A stretch of DNA of 64,000 nt, from positions 14,791-78,790 of the forward strand of contig JAKQSZ010000002.1 in NCBI GenBank assembly GCA_029569475.1. Reading direction: 5' to 3'. The notes beneath the pieces were generated by a model. The model was given only the letters and a program-made list of their open reading frames with translations. It was not told where the DNA came from and did no database searches. Source of the stretch: Candidatus Eiseniibacteriota bacterium (lineage in GTDB: Bacteria > Eisenbacteria > RBG-16-71-46 > CAIMUX01). The position numbers were made by a program, and so were the translations under genes. Positions 35,752-43,840 of the stretch are shown here, piece by piece (position 1 is the first letter of the stretch; every line of letters begins with the position of its first letter).

Positions 35752-36429
35752 GTGCCCCTTGAGCCTCTGCTCCTCTCCTTCCTGGTGGCGGGAGTGTCCA
35801 CCCTCCTGGTGGTCGTCCTGGGCCTGCCGCTGGCGCGCTGGTTCGCGCGGCATCAGGGTCCGGGCGCCCGCCTGCTCGATGCGCTGGCCACCGCCCCACT
35901 GGTGCTCCCTCCGGTTGTGACGGGGTACTACCTCCTCGTCCTCTTCGGACCGCACGGGCCGATCGGGCGCTTGCTCGAGGCGACGGGCGGACCGAGGGTG
36001 GTGTTCCACTGGAGCGGTGCGGTCCTGGCGTCGGCGGTGGTGGCCTTTCCGCTCTTCGTTCGTTCGGCGCGAGCGGCCCTGGAGACGGTGCCGGCAGGAT
36101 ACCTGGAGGCGTCGTCCACGTGCGGGGCGGGACCCTGGCGCACGTTCCTGCGCGTCCACCTTCCGATGGCGGCTCCCGGCGTGATGGCCGGCGCGCTGCT
36201 GGCTTTTGCGCGGGGGCTGGGTGAGTTCGGGGCGACCGTCATGGTGGCGGGCAACATCCCCGGACGGACGCAGACACTGCCGCTCGCCATTTACGAGGCA
36301 GTCTTCTCGGGAAATCTGAGGGAAGCCAATCTCATGGTGGGCGTGGTGACGGCCCTGGCGGTGGTCCTGCTGATCTCCGCGGACCGCCTGCAAGCGCGCG
36401 CGGCGCGGGCCTCGCGGGAGCGGACATGA
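35752..36429 (+). CDS. modB: Molybdate ABC transporter permease
   Basis: 225 residues starting at GTG (35752) behind GAGGAGG. About five hydrophobic segments are visible (e.g. LLLSFLVAGVSTLLVVVLGL, 'LATAPLVLPPVVTGYYLLVL', 'AVLASAVVAFPLFV'). The cytoplasmic EAA loop that docks the ATPase is present near residue 115-135 (YLEASSTCGAGPWRTFLRVHLP), and the GEFGATVMVAGNIPG motif typical of ModB follows. It is an inner-membrane protein. Its TGA stop overlaps the ATG of modC (ATGA). Confidence 0.94.
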   Translation: MPLEPLLLSFLVAGVSTLLVVVLGLPLARWFARHQGPGARLLDALATAPLVLPPVVTGYYLLVLFGPHGPIGRLLEATGGPRVVFHWSGAVLASAVVAFPLFVRSARAALETVPAGYLEASSTCGAGPWRTFLRVHLPMAAPGVMAGALLAFARGLGEFGATVMVAGNIPGRTQTLPLAIYEAVFSGNLREANLMVGVVTALAVVLLISADRLQARAARASRERT

Positions 36430-37655
36430 GCGGTCCGGCCGACTCCCTCCCGCCGGGTGCGCCGGGATCGCCGCCGCCGCTGGTCGGGCACGCGCCGATT
36501 CGGACCGGATCGGCTTCGGCGCCACGGGACGGCGGCCGTCTCTCCTTGCGCGGGCTCTCTCTGGCGTTGCGCTCCCATTCTCTGGCGGTGGACCTGGACT
36601 GCGCCGAGTGGCCGCTCGTGATCCTCGGGCCTTCGGGCGCCGGCAAGACCGTCCTCCTGCGCTTGATCGCGGGCCTGCAACGCCCGGACAAGGGCGAGAT
36701 CGAATTCGATGGGCAACGCTGGGCCGGGCGCGAGGCGGCCGGTTCGTCTCGCAAGGCGCGCGAGATCTTCGTGCCGGCGCACCGGCGCCCGATCGGCTAC
36801 TGCCGCCAGGAGCCCTTCCTGTTCCCGCACCTCTCGGCGCTGGAGAACGTCTGCTTCCCCTTGCGGTCGCGCTCCCCGCGGATCGCGCCGGACGAGGCGG
36901 TCGAGATGGCGCGAGAGGAACTGCGGCGTTGGCGTGTGGGCGACCTGGAGAGGGCGCGGGTGGAGGAGCTCTCCGGCGGCGAGCGAGGTCGTGTCGCGCT
37001 GGCGCGCGCGACCGTAGGGACTCCGCGCCTCCTCTTGCTGGATGAACCTTTCGCCAGCCTCGACCCCCCGCTGCAGGAGAAGCTTCTCGCCGAGGCCATG
37101 CCGGTGATCGGCCGCGCCGGCTCGGCCGCGATCTGGGTCACCCACGACCGGACCGAGGCGATGCTGCTCGGCGGGACCCTGGCGGTCCTGTGGCGCGGAG
37201 AGGTCGCGCAGGCGGGACGCGCCGAAGAGATCTTCCGTTGCCCGGTGAACCAGGAGATCGCCGACTTTCTCGGAACTGGCTCGATCCTCCACGGTGTCGT
37301 GCAGGCGCGTGAATCAGGCGTCATGCGCCTGGTCTGCGGATCGCTTCAGATGCGGGCGGCCGGCTCTCTGCCCCCGGGCACCCCGGTGGTCGCCTCGGTG
37401 CGGTCCGAGGAGGTCGAGATCTCCCTGGCGCCCGCCGAGCGCGGCAGCGCCCGCAACGAACTCCCGGCCGTCATCGTCTCCGTGCGGCCGCTCGGTCTGC
37501 GAGTACTCGTGGAACTCGACGCCGGCGCGCGCCTCCTTGCCTCCATCACGCGTCCGGCCGCCGAGGAGATGGGGCTGCGTCCGGGGCTTCGGGTCACAGC
37601 TCGAATCAAGGCGCTCGGAGTTCAGGTTCGTTCGGAGGACTGGCGTCGCGTCTGA
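36426..37655 (+). CDS. modC: Molybdate ABC transporter ATPase
   Basis: 409 residues; the ATG overlaps the modB stop by 4 bases. Residues 1-40 are a proline-rich lead not usual for ModC. Walker A GPSGAGKT is near residue 69, a Q-loop follows in IGYCRQEPFLFPHLSALENV, the ABC signature appears as LSGGERGRVALARA, Walker B as LLLLDEPFASLD, and the switch histidine in VTHDRTEA. The C-terminal ~120 residues include TOBE-like regulatory strands (RNELPAVIVSVRPLGLRVLVELD...). It powers molybdate import at the inner membrane. No ModE-type repressor is in the window. Confidence 0.93.
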   Translation: MSGPADSLPPGAPGSPPPLVGHAPIRTGSASAPRDGGRLSLRGLSLALRSHSLAVDLDCAEWPLVILGPSGAGKTVLLRLIAGLQRPDKGEIEFDGQRWAGREAAGSSRKAREIFVPAHRRPIGYCRQEPFLFPHLSALENVCFPLRSRSPRIAPDEAVEMAREELRRWRVGDLERARVEELSGGERGRVALARATVGTPRLLLLDEPFASLDPPLQEKLLAEAMPVIGRAGSAAIWVTHDRTEAMLLGGTLAVLWRGEVAQAGRAEEIFRCPVNQEIADFLGTGSILHGVVQARESGVMRLVCGSLQMRAAGSLPPGTPVVASVRSEEVEISLAPAERGSARNELPAVIVSVRPLGLRVLVELDAGARLLASITRPAAEEMGLRPGLRVTARIKALGVQVRSEDWRRV

Positions 37656-37942
37656 ACTCGGGCCCTCCTGACGGCGGGTCTGTCCCCGGAGCGGGATCCG
37701 CCGACGGAGAAGTTGATACGGCCGTGAAGGCGACCTGAGGCGGCACCCGCTCACGCGGCGCAATCCTTGTGCCGGGGATGGGGGATCCCCGAACTTGCGC
37801 CAAACCGCGCCACGGCGGAAAACCGAGGCCGGAGCCGGGGCTCTCGGTTACACTTGTAGGACACTTGCCGAAACGCCACTGCAGGTCGCCACATGGCAGA
37901 ACGGTTCGTCCCCGAACCGGGCGTTGGATCACCGGAGGATGG

Positions 37943-39259
37943 ATGAAACGGCTTCTCATCGCGCTTCTCTTCCTGTCTGCCACTGCTGGCGTCGCGGGGG
38001 CGGGATATCGCTTCCAGGGTCTCGGGACCTTCGGCGCGCTCACCACCGACGCGACCGACATCGACGATCTCGGACGGGTCTCGGGGCTTCTCTCGGGCGC
38101 CTGAGGCTGCACCACCTGGGCGTTCGTCTGGGACGAGGCGGAGGGGTGCAACCTCCTGCCGTCCCTCGGCGGGACCTTCACCGTCGCGACCGCCCTGAAC
38201 AACCTCGGCGAGGTTGTCGGATACAGCGATGCGAACCCCGATGAGTCCTACGGCTTCACCTGGTCTCCGACCGGCGGCCTGCGCAATCTCGGGAGCCTGG
38301 ACGGCGTTTTCAGCCGTGCCCAGGGCGTCAACGGCCTGGGACAGGCGTGCGGATTCGCAGCCGACGCCTGGTGGAACCAGTACGCGGTTGTGTGGAATCC
38401 CGATTCCACCGTGACCGTCCTCGAAGGCCCGTCCGGGTGGGTCGATGCGGTCGACATCAACGACGCGGGCGTCGTCGTGGGACATGCCGGCATCCAGCCG
38501 GTGAAGTGGGTCGATGCCGGGCCGCCCCAGGAACTGGGCCATGTCATCGAACTCGGCTGGGTGCACGCCATCAACGCGGCGGGCGCGATCTGCGGCGCCT
38601 CCGATGAGCCGGGGGACCAAGCCTACACCGAGGCCGTGGTCTGGGAACCCGATGGAGCGTTCCGGCCGCTCGGGGTCTGGAGCAACGCCGGCAGCGACGC
38701 CCACGACATCAACGACAGCGGCGAAGTCGTGGGATGGATCGGCACCATCCTCTACGCGCCGCCGACGGCCGTGCACTGGGACGCCGCGGGGACGATCACG
38801 GACCTCTCGGAGCATGCTCCTCCGGGATGGGAGCTGCTCAGCGCCACGGCCATCAACAACCGCGGCGATATCGCGGGGCAGGCGCGCGACTCTCAGGGGG
38901 TGCGCCAGGCCTACGTGCTCTGGAAGACCGATCCCACCGCTGTCGAAACGGCAGCGCCCCACGATCCGCGGGCCCTGCGGATCTTCCCCAACCCCAGCCC
39001 GGGCACATTGAGCTTGCGGCTGCCCCGGATCGACGAGACCCCGACGCGCATCAGGCTGCTGGACGTGACGGGGCGCCAGGTGCGGTCGTGGGATCTCGCG
39101 CAATCGCTGGGAGGCGCACCTCCGTCATCTGAGTCGGGAGGCTGGTCGTGGAGCGCGGGGAAGAGGCTGGACCTGCCGCGCGGACGCTACAACCTGCTGG
39201 TGGAGTTCCCGTCGGGGCGGACGATGGGCGGCGGGATCGTGCTTCTCTCTCGCCCATAG
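37943..39259 (+). CDS. Secreted HAF-repeat protein with sorting domain; in-frame TGA at codon 54
   Basis: The ATG at 37943 (GGAGGA upstream) opens a signal peptide (RLLIALLFLSATAGVAGA). The frame meets a TGA at 38102-38104, then continues without another stop to 39259 (438 codons). Seven HAF-type repeats are visible, each with an 'A-x-[DG]-[IVL]-N-x-x-G-x-[VIA]-x-G' core (DIDDLGRVSG, ALNNLGEVVG, GVNGLGQACG, DINDAGVVVG, AINAAGAICG, DINDSGEVVG, AINNRGDIAG). The TGA falls in the loop of repeat 1 (SGLLSGA-[TGA]-GCTTWAFVW), with normal repeat sequence on both sides. A C-terminal sorting module follows (FPNPSPGTLSLRL). So the gene is read through, recoded (Sec), or recently broken. A SECIS-like hairpin follows the TGA. 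Function unknown, presumably extracellular. Confidence 0.7.
38102..38150 (+). promoter_or_regulatory. SECIS-like hairpin after in-frame TGA
   Basis: After the TGA at 38102-38104, TGCACC (38108-38113) pairs perfectly with GGTGCA (38145-38150), and TCGTC (38124-38128) pairs with GACGA (38132-38136). The apical loop is TGG (38129-38131), beginning 25 bases after the TGA. The arrangement is very like the hairpin after the TGA of the disulfide oxidoreductase gene. In GC-rich coding DNA such hairpins arise by chance, so this alone does not prove recoding. Confidence 0.4.
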
Positions 39260-39415
39260 CAAGGAGGTCGATGGGCAGCACAACCACGTTGCTTTCGGCG
39301 CGCCGCCGGCCATAGAGTAGCGGCGCAACGCGTGGAGGTCCGCTGTGGGAATCTCGTGGACTGATGCAACGTCCGTGCCCGCTCCGCCGGAGCCTGCTCG
39401 ATCGGGGTCTGCTCG

Positions 39416-40687
39416 ATGAACTGCCGCCGGCATCGCGCTCTCCTGATGCTCTGGCTGGTCCCGTGGTGGGTGGCCGGGTGTTCCGAGGACGCCGGCCCGC
39501 CCACGAGCGGCGGCCAATACACGACGATCGAGATCCAGGTCCTGGGGGCGGGCTATCCCATCGCAGGGCAGGTGAGGGTAGAAAGCTGGAGCCCATCCCC
39601 GGCCGTGATCATGAGCGATAGAAGCGACTCCCTGAGTTTGTGTGCGTTGCGCGTTCCTCCGGGGCAGTATTCCGTGGATCTTTTCTTCGACGATCTCGCT
39701 CCGGATTTTCATTACAGTCCAGAGGGCTTCAGCCACATCGATTCCCGCTCGCGTCCCTTGTGGGTCTCCCCCAGCATGGGAACCATCCGGCTGGCCATGG
39801 CATTCGGGGCGGCGCGCCTGCGTGTGCAGCCGCATGGTGTAGCGGCTTACCAGCAGGTCCGCGCCGGGCTATGGCGTCTGGGGGCTGCCGGGCCGGACGG
39901 TCCCCCGCGTCATTACTTCGAAAGCGATCTCACCGCGGAACCCACAGCGTGGATCGTGCCAGCGTTGCCGCCGGGTCGCTACGCTATCGGCGCCTGGCCG
40001 CGGAGTGCCTTGGTCGGGAACGGGGCGGCCGCCGACACCGTGGATGTCCTGGCGGGCCAGACCACCGAGTGCGAGGTCGCGGTGTCGCCGACCTGCTGTC
40101 TTTCGGGGGTTGTTCAAGGGAGTTGGCAGCAGGTCGATGGCCAGAGGCCTTCGGTCTCTCTGTACCGGGCAGGCCAAACCGACGCCGTGCTTGGCGGTGT
40201 CCCGTGCGAGAACGACGGAAGTTTCACGGTCCGTTGGGTTCCCGAGCGGGTGTGCGTTTACGTGTATATATGGCCGGTGGGGAGATGGATCGGAGGGGAC
40301 AGCCGGGAGACGGCGGACGTCTTTGACCTGGAGCCGGAGGAGGAACAGGCCGGGCTGATCGTCGAGGAATCCGGGATCCTGGTGAACCTCCCCGCTCCGC
40401 TGCCCGAGCGCACGTGGGTTTCCTTGACGCTGTTTCATTCGTCGGGGCGGGTCGTGTCGGACCCCTTCTATTACTCCCATGGGGGTCGGATCTCTCGGTG
40501 GCCGCTGTGCAACTTGGATCCGGGGATGTATTACCTTCATTACGAGATAGGAGTTCGAACCCTCTGGTTCCCTGACGCCGTGTCCCGTGACGAGGCGGAG
40601 CCGATCGTCATCTCCCGGCCGGGGGAGGTCGTCGAGGTTACGATCCCCACACCCGATGAAGGCGGCGGAGACGGAGACTCGCCGTGA
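39416..40687 (+). CDS. Secreted lipoprotein with repeated beta-sandwich segments (paralogue A)
   Basis: 423 residues. A short signal peptide (LLMLWLVPWWVAGC) ends in a lipobox with VAG before the cysteine. The mature part has several ~90-residue units each with a 'PPGxYxVxxxF' type turn (VPPGQYSVDLFF, LPPGRYAIGAWP, DPGMYYLHYE), resembling carboxypeptidase-regulatory/SpaA-like sandwiches. Near the C-terminus 'GMYYLHYEIGVRTLWFPDA...EAEPIVI' matches a stretch in the next gene, showing paralogy. Its TGA overlaps the GTG start of that gene (GTGA). No enzymatic motif is seen; a surface-structure role is a guess. Confidence 0.7.
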   Translation: MNCRRHRALLMLWLVPWWVAGCSEDAGPPTSGGQYTTIEIQVLGAGYPIAGQVRVESWSPSPAVIMSDRSDSLSLCALRVPPGQYSVDLFFDDLAPDFHYSPEGFSHIDSRSRPLWVSPSMGTIRLAMAFGAARLRVQPHGVAAYQQVRAGLWRLGAAGPDGPPRHYFESDLTAEPTAWIVPALPPGRYAIGAWPRSALVGNGAAADTVDVLAGQTTECEVAVSPTCCLSGVVQGSWQQVDGQRPSVSLYRAGQTDAVLGGVPCENDGSFTVRWVPERVCVYVYIWPVGRWIGGDSRETADVFDLEPEEEQAGLIVEESGILVNLPAPLPERTWVSLTLFHSSGRVVSDPFYYSHGGRISRWPLCNLDPGMYYLHYEIGVRTLWFPDAVSRDEAEPIVISRPGEVVEVTIPTPDEGGGDGDSP

Positions 40688-42300
40688 GACGGCAATCCCC
40701 TGCCGTGCGGCGATGGCAATTGGCGTGTGCATCGATCGCCCTGGCCGCAATGGTCATCCTTTCCGTGGTTCTCGGTTGCTCCCCCGACGACGAGATCGCT
40801 GCCCCGGCGTCGACCGGCTTCGGCGTTGTGGCCGGACAGGTCTTCAGCGACTCGCCGGGAGGACTGGAGGTGCAACTCTCGAGTGTCGGACCGGAAGGAT
40901 CCTCCGAACGAGAATTCCGGTGCCTGACCGATCTACAGGGGCGGTACCGTTTCGAGCCCCCGGCCGGTGGATACCTTGTCGGGGTGCGCCGCCCACGGGC
41001 CGGCGGGGGGCGGGACCTGTATTACACAGCGGGGGGGCTTACGACGTCCAAGTCAGATGCCGAGACCTTGTGGGTTGAGGCTGGTCTTCATCCGCGCTAT
41101 GCCGACTTTCATACCGCCACGCTTGTCACCGTTTTGGAGGCGCCAGCCCACCTGGACCCTTCCGAGACCGACGTGGCGGTGTGGAATCTGGACCTTGGCG
41201 CTTCCTGGCACGCCGCCTTCGCCGAGTCGCTCGTGTGGTCGATGCTGCCGCCTGGCACGTATGCCTTGACCTTTGAGGAGAGGCACGTCCGTCCCCTTTG
41301 GGCCGAATGGGCCTTCGACCCGCAGCAGGCTGGCAGCTTCCAAGTTTCGCCCGACGGCGTGACGAAGCGTTGGTTCAGACCGATCCCGCCCCCTTCCTAT
41401 GTTCGAGGCCTTCTGACCGGGGAGTCAGGGTGGGATGACAACACCCGGGCCTCCGTCGTCGACCAGGAGGGGAGAGTCATCGGTGAGGTTCCGATCGCGT
41501 TGGACGGGAGTTTCGACCTCAAGTGCTACCTTGAAGAAGAGGTCCGTGTGCGGCTCTGCGTCGAGGAATACTCGCCGTGCCTATGGTACGGGGGATACGA
41601 GTTCGAGAGGGCCGTTCCCATCCGAGTTGTCCCGGGCGGTGCCCCCACTCAGATCGAAATCGTAGCCGGCTCGATCGAGGTCGCCGTGGAGCCCCCGTCG
41701 TCCGATCTCCCGTTCTCGGTGTCGCTCCGCCTGGAGGACCAGGAAGGTGCGTCCCGAGCGCGAGAATCCTGGTACCCGGACCTACCCGGAGTGCGGTTCC
41801 GAGGTCTTCTCCCCGGCGTGTACTACCTGCATATCGATGCCGGGATGAGAGGTCCGGTGCTTCCGCTCTGGTATCCCGCGGCCGAGACGCGGCAGGAAGC
41901 CACTCCGATCGTCGTCGATGAACAGGGTAACCTCACCCAGGTCTCGATGAGCTTGCTGCTCAATGGGTCGATCGCGGGTACCGTTGTGTTCGACGAAGGC
42001 GACGGGAACGATGAGGACGTAGATCTCTTCCGCCTCCTTTTGACGTCGAGCGCTTCCGCTGCGGTGCTGGAAGAGCGGGCTTTCCTACGCGTCTCCCCTT
42101 CGTTTTCGTTTGTGTTCTGGCAGCCTGACGGCGATTACAGAGTCGGGTTGGCTCCAGCGGATTTCGACAGCACCGGTGCACTCCCTCCCAAGACAATCTG
42201 GTGGCGCGATCAGGCCGACTGGGAAGGCGCTGACATCATCAGCGTTCGGGATCATGCCCAGGTCACGGGGATCGAACTCCACTGGCCAAGCCGGCGTTGA
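40684..42300 (+). CDS. Secreted lipoprotein with repeated beta-sandwich segments (paralogue B)
   Basis: 538 residues starting at GTG 40684, overlapping the stop of paralogue A by 4 bases, so co-translated. The signal peptide (ACASIALAAMVILSVVLGC) ends in a lipobox VLGC. Units with 'PPGTYALTFE', 'LPGVYYLHIDAG' and 'QPDGDYRVGLAP' turns recur; the segment 'GVYYLHIDAGM...LWYPAAETRQEATPIVV' is homologous to the C-terminal region of paralogue A. A regulatory-like unit GQVFSDSPGGLEVQLSSV opens the mature protein. No enzymatic residues are recognisable. Function unknown. Confidence 0.7.
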   Translation: MRRQSPAVRRWQLACASIALAAMVILSVVLGCSPDDEIAAPASTGFGVVAGQVFSDSPGGLEVQLSSVGPEGSSEREFRCLTDLQGRYRFEPPAGGYLVGVRRPRAGGGRDLYYTAGGLTTSKSDAETLWVEAGLHPRYADFHTATLVTVLEAPAHLDPSETDVAVWNLDLGASWHAAFAESLVWSMLPPGTYALTFEERHVRPLWAEWAFDPQQAGSFQVSPDGVTKRWFRPIPPPSYVRGLLTGESGWDDNTRASVVDQEGRVIGEVPIALDGSFDLKCYLEEEVRVRLCVEEYSPCLWYGGYEFERAVPIRVVPGGAPTQIEIVAGSIEVAVEPPSSDLPFSVSLRLEDQEGASRARESWYPDLPGVRFRGLLPGVYYLHIDAGMRGPVLPLWYPAAETRQEATPIVVDEQGNLTQVSMSLLLNGSIAGTVVFDEGDGNDEDVDLFRLLLTSSASAAVLEERAFLRVSPSFSFVFWQPDGDYRVGLAPADFDSTGALPPKTIWWRDQADWEGADIISVRDHAQVTGIELHWPSRR

Positions 42301-42369
42301 TGGACGAACCGACGGAAACGGCCGAATGGGGGTGATGGCCGCAGTGGGGCCGATGGACGACCCTATTCT

Positions 42370-42460
42370 GATAGCCGGACCTTCGCTGATGACCGCACCG
42401 GCAGCGATAGCCGGACCTTCGCTGATGACCGCACCGCCAGCGATAGCCGGACGGCGCTGA
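42370..42460. repeat. 36-bp tandem repeat, about 2.5 copies
   Basis: Unit 1 is 42370-42405, unit 2 is 42406-42441 (one base different), and a partial third unit (gatagccggac...) runs into the start codon of the glycosyltransferase gene at 42460. The period is 12 codons and the stretch is open in two + frames; one small frame starting at 42328 ends in TGATG overlapping the glycosyltransferase start. No spacers, so not CRISPR. Confidence 0.8.
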
Positions 42461-43740
42461 TGGTCGTACCTCCGTTGATCGTCGAACCGGCCGCGATTGT
42501 CACGAGCTGGCCGCTGGATCCGGGACGCGGCAGCGGGACGGCTCGATTCGTCCGCTCCCTTCTGCATGCGTGGGAGAGGATCGGAGCCAACCCCGTCCTG
42601 CTGAATCCGACTTCGGACATCGAGGATTACGTCGCCTTCACCCTGCGGCGGGTGGCCGACAACCTCGATCTGGCCTCTCATCCTGTCCTGCGGGAGGCGA
42701 ACGCGGTGGTCGCCCTGGACTACGACGGCTTCGCCTATGTGCCCGCTCCCGCACAGCGTTTCGTGGTGACCACACGGGCCGTCTTCGCGGATCTGATCGA
42801 GACCGAACCGGAACCGTATCGCAGCATGCTGCGGCTGCAGGCGATGCTGGAAGAGCGCAACGTGGCCCGCGCCGACTGCGTGGTGACGCCCAGCGCCTAC
42901 GCCCGAGGCCGGGTCATCGAGTTGTATGGCATCCCGCCGGAACGCGTTCGGGTCATCCACAACGGGATCGATCTCGCCGAGTGGGACGCGCTCGGGGCCA
43001 GTCTCGGGGGCGGTCTCGGAGACGCTCACGGGGACGCTCTCGAGGACGCCCTCGGCGACCCTCCTGGCAAAGGGCCCAGCGACACTGCAGGCAATGCTCA
43101 TCGCCACGATCACGGCAGAGCTCACGGCGACGCTCAACGGGGAGATCGTGAACCTGGTGACCGGCGAGGGGAGAGCCAGGCTCCGACCGTGCTGGCTGTG
43201 AGCAAGCTCTATCCCCGCAAGATGATTGAAACGCTGGTCCGCGCCACGCCGCTGCTGCGCCGCCGACTGCCGGAGGTCCAGGTCCGAATCGTGGGAGCCG
43301 GCTTCCAGTGGGACGAACTCCGCGCGTTGGCCCGCCAGATCGGGGCCGAAGACGGCATCGCCTGGCTCGGCGACGTCACCGAACGGGCGGCCATCGTGCG
43401 GGAGTATCGCCGCTGCCACGTCTTCACCCATCCCAGCATCCAAGATGCTTTCGCCAACGTCTGCCTGGAGGCGATGGCCTCGGCCCGCCCGCTCGTGGTC
43501 TCTGACGCCGGCTCGATGCCGGAACTGGTGCGGGCCTCCGGGGCCGGTGTCATCGTCCCTCCGCGCGAACCCGAGGCTCTCGCGGAGGCGCTGCTGGCCC
43601 TGCTGGTCAATGACGCGAGGCGGGAGCAGTTGGGGCAAGCGGGGCGGCGGTTTGCCGAGACGATGACCTGGGAGCGGACCGCCGCCGGATTCCTCGAGGC
43701 TCTAGGTTGTGGAAGCAATCGTGTTGCGAGACCGACATAG
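42460..43740 (+). CDS. GT4-family glycosyltransferase with low-complexity insertion
   Basis: 426 residues from the ATG at 42460, the only start in frame after the repeat tract. The C-terminal Rossmann half is clear: 'VLAVSKLYPRKMIETLVRATPLL', 'VRIVGAGFQWDELRALARQIG', then the nucleotide-sugar site 'IQDAFANVCLEAMASARPLVVSDAGSMPELV'. The usual first glutamate of the E-x7-E motif is aspartate here. Between the two halves (about residues 178-245) lies an unusual Gly/Asp/His/Ala-rich insertion (GDAHGDALEDALGD..., HRHDHGRAHGDAQRGD). The donor and acceptor are unknown; a role in surface polysaccharide is likely. It is probably cytoplasmic or membrane-peripheral. Confidence 0.82.
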   Translation: MVVPPLIVEPAAIVTSWPLDPGRGSGTARFVRSLLHAWERIGANPVLLNPTSDIEDYVAFTLRRVADNLDLASHPVLREANAVVALDYDGFAYVPAPAQRFVVTTRAVFADLIETEPEPYRSMLRLQAMLEERNVARADCVVTPSAYARGRVIELYGIPPERVRVIHNGIDLAEWDALGASLGGGLGDAHGDALEDALGDPPGKGPSDTAGNAHRHDHGRAHGDAQRGDREPGDRRGESQAPTVLAVSKLYPRKMIETLVRATPLLRRRLPEVQVRIVGAGFQWDELRALARQIGAEDGIAWLGDVTERAAIVREYRRCHVFTHPSIQDAFANVCLEAMASARPLVVSDAGSMPELVRASGAGVIVPPREPEALAEALLALLVNDARREQLGQAGRRFAETMTWERTAAGFLEALGCGSNRVARPT

Positions 43741-43759
43741 CCGAAGGCGGAGGCGGCCA

Positions 43760-43840
43760 GTTGACGGCACCAGCGGATTTTCGGGCATGCCGAGACCGTT
43801 TGGGCCCGTTTCTCGCTCCTGCCACTCCTGGTGTCGTCAC
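43760..43840. repeat. Imperfect inverted repeat upstream of transposase
   Basis: GTTGACGGCACCAG (43760-43773) and CTGGTGTCGTCAC (43828-43840) are near-complements with a 54-base interior. It could be part of an IS end or a hairpin that limits read-through, but no matching copy is seen at the other side of the transposase, so I did not define the element's ends. Confidence 0.35.

Noticed and set aside
42370..42460. Possible CRISPR array
   Set aside because: The repeats are directly adjacent with no spacers, only 2.5 copies, and no cas genes are present.
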